64,000 nucleotides of DNA from Caldilineaceae bacterium (lineage in GTDB: Bacteria; Chloroflexota; Anaerolineae; Caldilineales; Caldilineaceae), in contig JACKBA010000011.1 of assembly GCA_020634815.1 (NCBI GenBank), forward strand, positions 62,001 through 126,000, written 5' to 3'. Positions 51,841 to 63,100 of the stretch are shown here, piece by piece (within the stretch, counting starts at the first letter, position 1; every line of letters starts with the position of its first letter). The notes beneath the pieces were generated by a model, which did no database searches, was not told the DNA's origin, and was given only the letters and a program-made list of their open reading frames with translations. The translations under genes were made by a program, and so were the position numbers.

Positions 51841-53469
51841 ATGAGGACAGCAAGCATGCCCTGGTTGCTGGCGCTCTTCGCGCTGGCGGTCAGCCTGGTG
51901 GCCGTAGTGCCGCTCATCTATATTGTTGTCCGTGCGCTGAGCGCGGACCCGGCCACGTGGCAGCGCCTGTGGGTGGGGCAGATGCCTGATCTGCTGGTGC
52001 AGAGCGCGGCGCTGCTCGCCGGTACGATCGCCTTTACGCTGGTGGTCGGCATTGCGGCGGCGTGGCTCGTCGAGCGCACCGACCTGCCGGGGCGCGGCGT
52101 CTGGCGCGTGTTGCTGGCGCTGCCGCTGGCCATCCCCGGCTACGTCGCCGCCATCTGCTACATCATCCTCCTGCGCCGTGGCGGCGTGGTGGAACGGCTG
52201 GCCATGGACCTGGGCGGTTTTGCCCGCGGCGAGGTGCCGCTGCCTCCGCTCTACAATCTGGGCGGCGCCATCCTGATCATCGGCCTGGTGAGCTACCCGT
52301 ACATTTACCTGCCGACGGCGGCGGCGCTGCGTGCGGTGGATCGCTCGCTGGAGGAAGCGGCGCGCATGTCCGGGCGCAGCGCGTGGAAGACCTTCCGCAG
52401 CGTGACGCTGCCGCTGGTGCTGCCGGCCGTGGCGGGCGGCGCGCTGCTCGTCGGCCTCTACGTGCTCTCCGATTTTGGCACGGTGGCCATGCTGCGCTAT
52501 CGTACTTTCACCACGGCCATCTACAACCAATTCAGCGGGCAGATCGACCGCTCGGGCGCGGCCATCCTCAGCCTGGTGCTGGTGGCGCTGGCGCTGCCGC
52601 TGCTCTTCGGTGAAGGCTGGTTCAGCCGCCGGCAGCGTCGCCTCACCGCCGACACGGCATGGCGGCCGCGCCAGTTGATCCAGCTCGGGCGTTGGCGCTG
52701 GCCGGCGCTATTCGCAGTGACGGTGGTGGTCATGCTCGCCCTGGGCTTCCCGCTGCTGGTGCTGGGCGGGCTGAGCATCCAGGGCTGGCTCTTCCCGTCC
52801 GAGGCCGACCGCATCTGGGGCATCAACAATGAGGGCATCCTGGCCTTTGGTCTGAACAGCCTCGTGCTCTCGGCGACGGCGGCGACGCTGGCCACGCTGC
52901 TGGCCATGGGACCGCTCTATCTAGCCGTGCGCTTTCCCAGCCGCTTCTCGATGGCGCTGCTGACGCTGAGCCGCAGCCCCTTTGCGCTGCCGGGGATCAT
53001 TATCGGCCTGGCCTTTGTGCTGCTGCTCAATCGCTGGGTCCCAATCTTGTACGGCACGATCTTTGCCCTGGTCTTCGCCTTTATCTTCCGCCTGCTGCCG
53101 CAATCACTCTCGACGGGCGAGTCGGCGCTGCGCTCAGTGGCGCCGTCGTTGGAGCAGGCCGCGCGTACCATGGGAGCATCGCCGGCGCGCACCTTCTGGC
53201 GTGTGACGCTGCCGGTGGCCGCGCCGGGCATCGCCGCAAGCTGGGCGCTGGTCTTTATCACGGCCATGAAAGAGTTGCCCACCGCCATCCTCCTGCGACC
53301 GCCTGGCTTTGACACGCTGCCGGTGCGCATCTGGGCAGCGGCCTCCGAGAGCGTACATACCCAGGCCGCGCCCCCTGCCTTCCTGCTCATCCTGCTGACG
53401 ACGCTGACGCTGCTGCCGCTCATGCACAGCCGGCTCGGCATCGATCGCGCCATGCAAGACAATCTGTAA
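51841..53469 (+). CDS. Ferric-iron-type ABC permease, fused two-domain (FbpB-like)
   Basis: I read ATG 51841 (542 residues); GTG 51811 is possible. No ribosome-binding site is seen, but GATAAT at 51829-51834 lies just seven bases before the ATG, so a leaderless mRNA is possible. The product has about 12 membrane helices and two permease domains, each with an EAA loop: RSLEEAARMSGRSAWKTFRS (about 175-195) and PSLEQAARTMGASPARTFWR (about 445-465). This fused arrangement is typical for ferric-iron, thiamine and sulfate/phosphonate relatives. It moves the ligand through the membrane with the ATPase encoded next, 9 bases downstream. Confidence 0.92.
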   Translation: MRTASMPWLLALFALAVSLVAVVPLIYIVVRALSADPATWQRLWVGQMPDLLVQSAALLAGTIAFTLVVGIAAAWLVERTDLPGRGVWRVLLALPLAIPGYVAAICYIILLRRGGVVERLAMDLGGFARGEVPLPPLYNLGGAILIIGLVSYPYIYLPTAAALRAVDRSLEEAARMSGRSAWKTFRSVTLPLVLPAVAGGALLVGLYVLSDFGTVAMLRYRTFTTAIYNQFSGQIDRSGAAILSLVLVALALPLLFGEGWFSRRQRRLTADTAWRPRQLIQLGRWRWPALFAVTVVVMLALGFPLLVLGGLSIQGWLFPSEADRIWGINNEGILAFGLNSLVLSATAATLATLLAMGPLYLAVRFPSRFSMALLTLSRSPFALPGIIIGLAFVLLLNRWVPILYGTIFALVFAFIFRLLPQSLSTGESALRSVAPSLEQAARTMGASPARTFWRVTLPVAAPGIAASWALVFITAMKELPTAILLRPPGFDTLPVRIWAAASESVHTQAAPPAFLLILLTTLTLLPLMHSRLGIDRAMQDNL

Positions 53470-53478
53470 TGTGACCCT

Positions 53479-54501
53479 ATGGATGGAACTACGTTAATTT
53501 CGTTCGACCAGGTTGAAAAACGCTACGGCACGACCGAGGCGGTGCGCGCCGTCTCCTTTGCGGTGGAGCGGGGATCGCTCGTCGCACTGCTCGGTCCCAG
53601 CGGCTGCGGCAAGACGACGACGCTGCGTCTCATCGCCGGGCTTGAGGCGCCCGACGCCGGCCGCATCTGGCTCGACGGGCGCACCGTTGCGGGCAAGGGC
53701 GCGTGGGTGGCGCCCGATGCGCGCCGCGTGGGCATGGTCTTCCAGGATGGCGCGCTTTTCCCGCATCTGACCGTGGCGCAGAACATTGCGTTTCCGCTCA
53801 ACACGCGCAACGGTCGCGGCCGTGTCGAGGATCTGCTGGCGTTGGTGGGCATGCCCGGCTATGGCGAGCGTTTCCCACACCAGTTGTCGGGCGGGCAGCA
53901 GCAGCGCGTGGCCCTGGCGCGCGCGCTGGCGCCGCAGCCGTCGGTTGTGCTGCTCGACGAACCCTTCTCGCGCCTGGATGCCGCGTTGCGCGCCAGCCTG
54001 CGCGAGGAGGTGCGTGCAATCGTCAAACAAACCGGCGCCACGACCGTCTTCGTCACCCACGACCAGGAGGAGGCGCTGAGTATCGCCGATCGTGTCGTCG
54101 TCATGTTCGACGGCGAGGTGGCGCAGACCGGCACGCCGCAGGAGGTCTATACCCGGCCGGCGACGCGTGCGATCGCCACCTTCGTGGGCGAGGCCAACCT
54201 GCTGCGCGGCGAGGCGAATGGTCTCATGGCTGAGTGCGCGCTGGGGCGCATGATCCTGGCGACGCCGGCGCACGGTCCGGTCGACATCATGGTGCGGCCC
54301 GAGGCCATCGAACTGCGCGCCGTGCGCGACGGCGCCGCGCGCATCGAGCGCATCCGCTACTTTGGCCACGACCAGGCGATCCAGCTCTGCCTGCGCGACG
54401 GCTCGCAACTGGATGTGCGCAGCCTGCCGCGCCCCGATCTGACCGCAGGCCAGCAGGTCGACCTCTTTGTGCGCGGCGTCGTCGTGGCGTATCCTAGATA
54501 G
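53479..54501 (+). CDS. Ferric-iron-type ABC ATPase (FbpC-like)
   Basis: A 340-residue ATPase. Walker A GPSGCGKTTT, Q-loop VFQDGALFPHLTV, signature LSGGQQQRVALARAL, Walker B VVLLDEPFSRLD and switch His FVTHDQEEALSI are all intact. The C-terminal ~100 residues form a TOBE domain (DIMVRPEAIELR, GDGAARIERIRYFGHDQ-type) as in the FbpC/PotA/CysA group. It energises the fused permease. No promoter or strong ribosome-binding site is visible, consistent with cotranscription with the permease. Confidence 0.93.
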   Translation: MDGTTLISFDQVEKRYGTTEAVRAVSFAVERGSLVALLGPSGCGKTTTLRLIAGLEAPDAGRIWLDGRTVAGKGAWVAPDARRVGMVFQDGALFPHLTVAQNIAFPLNTRNGRGRVEDLLALVGMPGYGERFPHQLSGGQQQRVALARALAPQPSVVLLDEPFSRLDAALRASLREEVRAIVKQTGATTVFVTHDQEEALSIADRVVVMFDGEVAQTGTPQEVYTRPATRAIATFVGEANLLRGEANGLMAECALGRMILATPAHGPVDIMVRPEAIELRAVRDGAARIERIRYFGHDQAIQLCLRDGSQLDVRSLPRPDLTAGQQVDLFVRGVVVAYPR

Positions 54502-54614
54502 GCTGGCGGCTGGGAAGAATTTCACCGCATAGGCCGCGGAGAATCGCATAGATTTCCAGATAAATTCCGTGCTGCGTGCGCGAATGACGGCGTCGGGCTG
54601 CCGGGGAGTGGAGC

Positions 54615-55442
54615 ATGAAGATCCTGGTCGAAACGGGGATAGTCGGCGAGATTCCGGTGCTGTCTGCGGCGCCGGCCGAGGCAAACACGCTGCCTGTCGT
54701 TTTCTACATCTGCGGCTACGGCAGCAACAAGGAGAGCGGCCTGTCCATTGCTTACCAGTTGGCGCGTGCCGGCTTCTTCGTCGTAAGCTTCGATCCGTGG
54801 CTGCACGGCGAGCGCTTCGACGAGCGCATCTTCCGCGCGGCGGAGCCCGAGTTTGGCGGCATCTACCCGCCCGAGACGGGGCTGGACATCGGCTACGTTT
54901 TTTACCAGGTGATCCATCGCTGTCTTGCCGATGTGCAGACGCTGATCGCGCATTATGCCAGCGACCCGCGTGCCGACGTCACCCGCTGCGGCGTCACGGG
55001 CCACTCCATGGGCGCCTACGCCAGTTTTCTCGTCTTTGCCAACCTGCCACAGATGCTAGCGGCCGTACCGATGATGGGGATCCCCAGCTTTGACCGGCGC
55101 TGGCAGGATATTTTGGACGAGTGCAGCTACTCGAACGCCGAGTGGGCGGCGGCAATTGCGGCACTGCCGGAGGAGACGCAGGCACGCAGCACGTTCATCC
55201 GCGCCATCGATCCCCAACCGCTGCTGGCGTCAGCCGCACCGCGCGCCCTGCTCGTCATGAACGGCGACTTCGACTCCGACCAGCCCAAGTCCTACTCGAT
55301 TTACACCTATCGTGCGCTGCGCGAGGCATGGGCCGAGAATCCGGCCAACCTTACGCTGGCCATTTATCCCGCCGGGCATGTGGTGAACGATATGATGGAG
55401 CGCGATTTGGTACAGTGGTTTGGCCGTCATCTCAGGGCATAA
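54615..55442 (+). CDS. Alpha/beta hydrolase (dienelactone-hydrolase/esterase-like)
   Basis: GGAG lies before ATG 54615. The 275-residue hydrolase has the oxyanion strand LPVVFYICGYGSNKESG, the nucleophile GVTGHSMGAYASFLVFA, an Asp in MNGDFDSDQPK and a His in YPAGHVVNDM. A C-GYG in place of HGGG near the oxyanion site is unusual. No signal peptide is seen. It is preceded by a 113-base gap after the ferric ATPase and is probably independent of it. Substrate unknown. Confidence 0.82.
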   Translation: MKILVETGIVGEIPVLSAAPAEANTLPVVFYICGYGSNKESGLSIAYQLARAGFFVVSFDPWLHGERFDERIFRAAEPEFGGIYPPETGLDIGYVFYQVIHRCLADVQTLIAHYASDPRADVTRCGVTGHSMGAYASFLVFANLPQMLAAVPMMGIPSFDRRWQDILDECSYSNAEWAAAIAALPEETQARSTFIRAIDPQPLLASAAPRALLVMNGDFDSDQPKSYSIYTYRALREAWAENPANLTLAIYPAGHVVNDMMERDLVQWFGRHLRA

Positions 55443-55540
55443 GCGGCGAACCATTCCCTCCTTCCTGCCCGAAAACCCAATATTGCATTCTCTGCGGCGC
55501 AAACTGAAAGTAATTTGTAAACTTTCGGCGTAAGCATGCG

Positions 55541-55549
55541 TGCTATGAT
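55541..55549 (+). promoter_or_regulatory. Extended -10 promoter of the DsbA-like/giant protein operon
   Basis: TG-C-TATGAT is an extended -10 element 157 bases before the DsbA-like start. No -35 is recognisable, and the long leader shows no clear structure. Confidence 0.4.
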
Positions 55550-55705
55550 GGTGACGAGACGAAAGATAACTGTACGCGCTGCCCCAGGCCCGTCCTGATC
55601 CCACCGCTGCCCACTGCTGCCCATCCAGACTCCCAAACGGTATCGCGTGCAGATCGACACGCACACAGGTGCAGAAGACATCCCATTTTCGAACCGGATG
55701 AGATT

Positions 55706-57175
55706 ATGCAATTGAATAGGATTCGCCGAACAGGAAGGCACTCGGCTGTGCTCTTCCTGCTGGTAACTGCCATAATTCTGGCCGCAGGCTTCCTTTCGGC
55801 TACGGTGTCAACCGTCAGCGGGGAACCGGCGGCACAGGCGCGCACGACACCAACCGCCGCGCGCACACCAGCGGCAACGCCGACGCCGGGCCGCGCCCAG
55901 TCTACAGCAACGCCCGCCCCTACGAGCCAATCGTCAGCAGCGGCGGAGTTTGACGGCATTCCGGTTGGCTTTACCGAGGAGGGATGGCCGTATATCGGCG
56001 ATCCCGAAGCGCCTGTCACGCTGCACGAGTATAGCGACTACCTGTGCCCCTTCTGCGGTCGCCATTTCCAGACAACGTACCCGCTGCTCCTCGACGAGTA
56101 TGTAGCGACCGGCCAGGTCCGTCTGGTCTTCCATGACTTCCCAATTCCTTCGCTGCACCCGACCGCGCCGATCGGCCATCAGGCTGCGCTGTGTGTGGCC
56201 GAGCAATGGCCGGCGCTCTTCTGGGCAATGCACGATGCCCTGTTTGCACGGCAGAGCGAATGGAACCAGTTGGGCGATCCCACCGCTTTCGTCGGCGCGC
56301 TGGCCGAGGAGATCGGCGCCGACGCCGACGTGTATGCCGACTGCATGACAGCGGGACGCACTGGCGATATGGTCGATGCCGGCATGGCGGACGGCGACGC
56401 GCTGGGTTTCAACGCAACGCCCAGCTTCCGCCTGGAGCGCCCGGCCGACGGCTACACCTATGACATCATCGGCGCGTACCCCATCGAGCGCTTCCGGGAG
56501 GTGATCGACGCCGTGCTGGCCGGCGAGGAAGCGCCCGCCGAGCCGACGCCCGAACCGCCCACGCTGCCCTACTGGGCCGACGAGGGGCTGGCGCCCGACC
56601 CGGAACGCCCCGGCTTCACGCTGGCCGGCGACCCGTACAAGGGGAGCGAGGACGCCGCGCTGACGATCGTGGAGTTCAGCGATTTTCAGTGTCCGGCGTG
56701 TGCGACGCATGCGCTGGAGGTGCAGCCGGCAGTAGATACCGAGTTGATCGACACCGGGCAGGTACGCTGGGTTTTCAAGAATCTCCCGCTGCGCGCCCAT
56801 GCCCAGGCATTTGCGGCGGCAACCGCTGCTGAGTGCGCAGGCGACCAGGGAATGTTCTGGCCCATGCACGATTTGCTATTTGATCGTCAGGATGAGTGGA
56901 GTACCGATGACGTTGATACGCAATTAGCCATATTGGCAGCAGAACTTGACCTGGATGTGGAACCTTTCACCGCATGTACGGCCAGCCGAAAGGCACTGGA
57001 ACGTGTTCTGCCGGATCTATACGATGCAGAAGGCATTGTCAGTAATACCCCGACATTTGTGTTTCTTGACGGCAATTCCGGCGCGATCTATCAGGGCGCT
57101 CGCGATGCTGACACCTTTGTCGGACTAGTTGAGCGCTTTATCGATACCCTTGATAGCCAGGAGACATTACCATGA
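55706..57175 (+). CDS. Membrane-anchored tandem DsbA-like thiol oxidoreductase
   Basis: The 489-residue protein has an N-terminal signal anchor (AVLFLLVTAIILAAGFLSA), then a Thr/Pro/Ala linker to about residue 80. Two DsbA/Thioredoxin_4 domains follow. Domain 1 has CPFC (C114-C117) in YSDYLCPFCGRHF and cis-Pro in NATPSFRL. Domain 2 has CPAC (C329-C332) in FSDFQCPACATH and cis-Pro in SNTPTFVFL. It should form or shuffle disulfides in exported proteins. Its TGA overlaps the ATG of the giant Cys-rich protein (ATGA), so the two are translationally coupled and the latter may be its dedicated client. Confidence 0.93.
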   Translation: MQLNRIRRTGRHSAVLFLLVTAIILAAGFLSATVSTVSGEPAAQARTTPTAARTPAATPTPGRAQSTATPAPTSQSSAAAEFDGIPVGFTEEGWPYIGDPEAPVTLHEYSDYLCPFCGRHFQTTYPLLLDEYVATGQVRLVFHDFPIPSLHPTAPIGHQAALCVAEQWPALFWAMHDALFARQSEWNQLGDPTAFVGALAEEIGADADVYADCMTAGRTGDMVDAGMADGDALGFNATPSFRLERPADGYTYDIIGAYPIERFREVIDAVLAGEEAPAEPTPEPPTLPYWADEGLAPDPERPGFTLAGDPYKGSEDAALTIVEFSDFQCPACATHALEVQPAVDTELIDTGQVRWVFKNLPLRAHAQAFAAATAAECAGDQGMFWPMHDLLFDRQDEWSTDDVDTQLAILAAELDLDVEPFTACTASRKALERVLPDLYDAEGIVSNTPTFVFLDGNSGAIYQGARDADTFVGLVERFIDTLDSQETLP

Positions 57176-60100
57176 ACGCTGTACAGTACAGACAATCGGG
57201 CGGAGAGTTTGGCGTAGGGCGCAAGGTGGTACTTGCCACCATTTTCTTTGCTGCCCTCGCGGTGCTGTTTGTCACCACGTCTGGTGTAGCCTCTGCGCAG
57301 ACATGCGTGGATGATCTTACCGGCGTCCGCAACAACTGCACGGCGAACGACGTGAGTTTCGGTCAGATCGATGTACTGGATGCAGTCACGCCGACCTGCG
57401 CTTTCGAAGGTCAGGTTATCACCGTGACTCTGCGCACGCGCGTCATCGCCAATGCCTCTGAGCGGTACGACATCGGTTTGTTTATTGCCGAGGATGGTGG
57501 AGATGCTCGCACGGGGGCGTGCTTCCATGACTACCTTCGCCCGGTCTCCAACAGCACAACCTATTCAGCCACCAGCGGCGTCGGCCCGTTTTATAACGCG
57601 GAATTGACCGATCCTGCCGATGTTTGCGGCGACCTTGAGCAGGGAGTTTTGAACGTCTACGATCTCCAGCCGATTCAGGTCGTCTGCCGTGATTCCGATA
57701 ACGACGGGTTCCTGGATGTTGGGTCGGTTATCAGTTGGGACAACACGAGCGGCAACACCTGTGCAAGTGCCGCCAATGCGGTTCCGAACACCAAAGCCAA
57801 ATGCCTGGCCGTGCCGGCACTGCGAATCCCAATCTCAGTACCGGGCGGCGCTCTTGACATCGTCAAGCTCCCGATTACGCCGACAGTCAATGCTGGCCAG
57901 CAAGTGGGATTTGCAATTCGGGTAACCAACACGGTGACGGGTGGCAACATTCAGAGCGTGCGGTTGACCGATACGCTGCCTTCCGGCATCACCTGGGCAA
58001 TTGGCGCGGGTAGCGATCCTGGCTGCTCGATTGCAAACGTCTCCGGGGCACAACAGCTACAGTGTAGCTATCCTTCGATGAATAACACGGGTCAGACGCG
58101 ACAAACCCGCGTAGTGCGCGTGCTGGGAACATCGTCAATTGCCCAGTGTCCGGTGATCCTCAATCGTGTCGATGCAACATGGGTAAGCGTGTCTGGCCAG
58201 GGAAGCAACCAGGTATTGACGCCTGGGCAGGGATCGGCCTTTGCGCAGGTCAATGTGCTGTGCAGTTCGATCGAAGTAGACAAGCAAACTGTACCTGGCG
58301 GCGCCACCGAGTCCTTCAATTTTGAGTTGCGACAGAATGGCAGGTTGCTCGAACAATTCAGCCTGACTGACGCAGCCACGCCGTACCTGATTTTCCCGTT
58401 GACGCCTACAATCACCTATTCGGTTACGGAAGCAACGCCGAGCGGCTGGAGCCTGATCAGCCAAACTTGTAGCGACGGTTATGCCCCAAGTAGCATCACG
58501 CCACAGGGGGGCAACACCGTAAGCTGCACGTTCATCAACGAGCGACAGACGGGAACCATCATCATCAACAAGACGGCTCAGGGCGGAGACGCAACATTTG
58601 ACTTCACTGGGCCAGGTGGCAACTTAGGTTCCAACTTCCAACTCACGACGACGAACGGCAGTGCCAGCGTCACATTCAACAATGTTCCCACGGGCGCCTA
58701 CAGCGTGGCGGAAGATGTGAATGCATTGCCCACCGGCTGGGATTTCACCGGACTGGCCTGTTCCGATCCTTCGACGGATACTAGTGTCACAGGTGCAACT
58801 GCCTCAATCCAGGTGGGCTACAACGAGACTGTGAACTGTACCTTTACCAACACCCGGCGCGGTAGCATCACCGTCACCAAGACCGTGGACTTTAACGGCT
58901 TTGGGAATGATCCTACTGTCGTGAACCAACTGTACACAATCTGTGTCGAAGGTGCTTCGGTCAGTTATCCCGCGAACTGTCAGGACTTCTCAGCGGGTCA
59001 ATCCAGAAGCTTTGGCAACCTGCTGCCCGGTGATTATCTGGTCTACGAGACTGCACCGACGGCCAATGAAGGTTGGATGATCACGGTGTCCGACGGAACC
59101 CCAACCGTACTTCCTGGTGAGGACACGCCTGTGACGGTCAGCAACAAGCCGATTCAGGGTGAGATTCTCATCATCAAGACTGTGAACCCGCGCTTTGTTC
59201 GGGAGTTCGAGTGGGCGATCACCAAGACGGTGGATCCGCCGACGCTTGACCTATTTGTGGGTGACACAGGGGATATCTCGTACACTTTGGACATCGTGCG
59301 ATCGATTCGTCAGGATCGCGACTTTGCCATCAGCGGTACCGTAGCGATCAGCAACCCTTCGGCGCTGCCAGTCTGGATCAACCAGCCTGTAGATGAGCTG
59401 TCGGTAGGAGGCGCGGTTGCACTGGACTGCGGCTTCGCGACGTGGCCGCAGAGGATCAACGCCGGCGCCGAGATACTTTGCACATATGATACGCCGATGG
59501 CTGGAACTTTCACGCCGGCCGATACCATCACGAACAGCGTGTCGGTGTCACTGACCAACAGCACGCTCTACACACAAGCTGTGCCGTTCAACTTCACCCA
59601 ACCGGCAACCTTGATCGACGAGGAGGTTACCGTCGTCGATCCGATTGGCGGTCTGGCAGAGCAGACGGTTTCGGGCAACCTGTTGCTTACCTACCCTGGC
59701 AGTCCCACCTGCGATACATTTGGCGACTGGCAGAATGGGGGCAACACCGGCAGCTATCAGATCGTAAACACAGCCACCTTGAGCGGGACGCTGGTCGACA
59801 GATCCGATAGTGCGACGGTGACGGTCAACTGCTATCGCCTCGGCGTCAGCAAGACCGCCCAGCCCTCATATACCCTGACATCTACGTGGGACATCACCAA
59901 GACGGTCAGCGATCCTACCGTTGACATCTTTGCCGGTGATAGCCAGGATGTGACCTATACGGTCTCCGTGACCAACACCGGTGCGTACAGTGGTTCGTGG
60001 GTTGTGGATGGCACCATCACCATCTCGAATCCAGCGCCGCTGGCGGCCAATCTCTCTTCGATCCAGGATCTGCTGAACAGCGCGTATCCAGGCACGATCT

Positions 60101-63100
60101 CCAATTGTTCGCCATCTGGCACAGCCATCGCGCCATTCGGCCAGGTTACCTGCGACTATTCGATCGACCTGAGTGGCGCAGGCGCCATTGACGGCACCAA
60201 CGTCGCCAGCGCCGTGCTCGTCAACAACGATGGCAGCACGACGAGTTTCTCCGGCTCGCAAAGTGTTGACTTTGCCACCGCCCAGGTTACGCCGGACAAC
60301 GAAAGTGTCGACGTCGATGACTCCTTTGCCGGGCCGCTGGGCTCCTTCTCGACCACCAGGGCGACTACCTATACGCGAACGTTGGATTGTGCCAGCGTAA
60401 CCGGCTATGTCGATGGGTCGGCCTCGACAGTGCTCGGCAACACTGCATCGATTGTCCAGACCGGACAGAGTGACAGCGAGGATGTGGTGCTGACGTGCTA
60501 TATCCCGTCGGTTAGCAAGGACGCGACACCTTCGTACACGCTCACCTATACCTGGCAGCTCGACAAGGTCGTCTATCCACCGACCGTGGATCTCTTCGAC
60601 GGTGCCAACGCGACCTTGAACTACACGGTGACGGCCACGCGCGACAATGGCACGCCCGGCACTTGGGGCGTGACGGGTGTCATCTCGGTCACCAACCCGC
60701 ACCCGGTTGATTCCATTGCACTCACCGGCGCCGTCGTTGACGTCATCGAAGGTGGCGTCAATGCGAGCGTGAGTTGTCCGGCAAGTGTTGGCCCCGGCGC
60801 TACCGTGACGTGCACGTACAACGCGTTGCTTCCCAACAATACGACGCGGCAGAACACGGCGACACTGACCCTGTTTGGCATTGACTATCCGGCCTATGCT
60901 GACATCGACTTTGCCGGTGTTCTACCGACCGAAGTGAATGCAAGCCTCACAGTAAATGATGACTACAGTCAAGCGGGCAGCCCCTGGACTTTCACCGCAT
61001 CGTCGGCCCCGGAGACCTATAGTCGCTCGGTCGACTGTAGCAATTTCACGGAGCAGAGCTACACAAACGGTGTGGCCGGCACGACCGTCACCAACACGGC
61101 CAGCGCAACCCAACAAAGTGGCGAACAACTCAGCCAGAGTGCGAACGTCGCCCTGACCTGCTATCGCCCCAGTGTGAGCAAGACCGCGGTGCCAAGCCAC
61201 GTCATCACCTACACGTGGGACATCACCAAGACGGCCGATGTTGCGCAAGTTGACCTCTTTGACGGCGACGGCCAGACTGTGAACTACACCATCGAGGCCG
61301 TCAGGGATGGCGGAACACCCGGGAGCTGGAGTGCGAGTGGCACCGTCACCATCGTCAATCCCAACCCGTCCGAGACGATTCCGGTTTCGGCCGTGGCTGA
61401 CGAACTGAGCGGGGGATTCGGCGCAGTGGCGCTCGATTGTAGCGGCGCAACCGTAGTTCCGGCCGCAAGCAACGGCAACCCTGGCAGCCTGGCCTGTTCC
61501 TACGCAGTCACGCTGCCGGACGGAAGCAGCAGGACGAACACGGCAACTGTGACGCTCTACGGACGAAGCTATAGCGGCACGGCCGACGTCGTCTTCAATC
61601 CGAACGCAGCGAACACGGTCAACGACAGCCTGACTGTTACCGACACGATTGCCGGTCCGTGGACATTCGGCACCAGCGGCAGCCAGTCCTATGGCCGCCC
61701 ACTCACTTGTGCGGATGTCTTTGGCCAGGTGGACTATGGCAGCGATGGGCAAATCAGCACAGACCTGCCCAACACGGCTGTCGGTCGCGGCGACAATGAC
61801 GTGCTGCTCGACCAGGACAGCGAAACGGTCACGCTTACCTGTTACCGGCCCCTGGTCAGCAAGGACGCAACGACAAGCTATACGCGTACCTTCGACTGGA
61901 CGGTGAGCAAGGTCGTCGCACCGTCACGCCTCGACCTCTTCGACGGCGAGACGGCGACCGTGACCTACACGATCGATGTTGTGAAACTGCCGGGCGCGGA
62001 CAGCGCATTCAGCGTGGCCGGCGTCATCTCAATCACCAACCCGCACCCGACGCAGCCGGCGACCTTCGCCGTGGCGGACGTTTTGCCCGGCGACTTGGAC
62101 GCGACGGTCGACTGCGGCAGCGGTGCCACGTCTGTGACGGTCGGCGCAGGCGCGACCGCAACGTGCACGTACAGCGCGACGCCGACTGCCTTCATCAGTG
62201 GAACGAACGTTGCCACGGCGACGATGCAGACCGATGCCGGCCCGCGCAGCTACACGGGCGAGGCAGCGGTCAGTTTCGACGTCAACAATCCGCCGACGGT
62301 CATCGACAATCAGGTCGGTATCAACGACACGAATGCGGCCTTCGGCGGTCCGGTGACGACCTCTACAACCTTCAACAGGGAGTACACGGTCGACTACGGC
62401 TGCCAGAACGTTGACTTCAGCCAGAGCACGACGGTCTACCAGCAAAGGCTCAACACGGTTACTGTTGACAAGACAGTAGACGCCAGCGACACGGCGACAG
62501 TCGACCTCTACTGCTATCGCCCCACCGTCACCAAGACGGCCCAGGGTGCCTATGGCGAAACCTACGACTGGACGCTCGTCAAGAGCGCGGATCCGGCGCG
62601 CCTCGACCTCTTCGAGGGTGAGAGCCAGGTCGTCACCTACACGATCGACGCCGTGAAGACGCTCGTATCGCAGGCGGACTTCGTCGTCAGTGGCGGCATC
62701 GCAATCTCGAATCCGAACCCGGCGCGCAGCCTGTCGCTCACGAGCGTCGTCGATCAACTCAACACGGGCCAGACATTGCCCAATAACTGCGCTGCGAGCG
62801 TACCGGCCGGACAGATTCTGAATTGCAGCTACGGCGGCTCGGTCACCAGTGTCAATGCCACGAGCGTTGTCACGAACACTGCCACAATCACCACAGCGGC
62901 CGGCCGATCGTACGCCAGTGCGCCGCAGAGCGTGGACTTCGGCCAGGTGCAGCCATCAACGCTCTACAACTCCGTCACGATCGAGGACACACAGACCCCG
63001 CAAACGTGGCAGATGTCGGCCTCGGGGCCCATCAGCTACACGCTGGTGCAGGGCTGTGCCAACGTCGCCTTTGCCGGCGACAGCACGACCTACAATGCCA

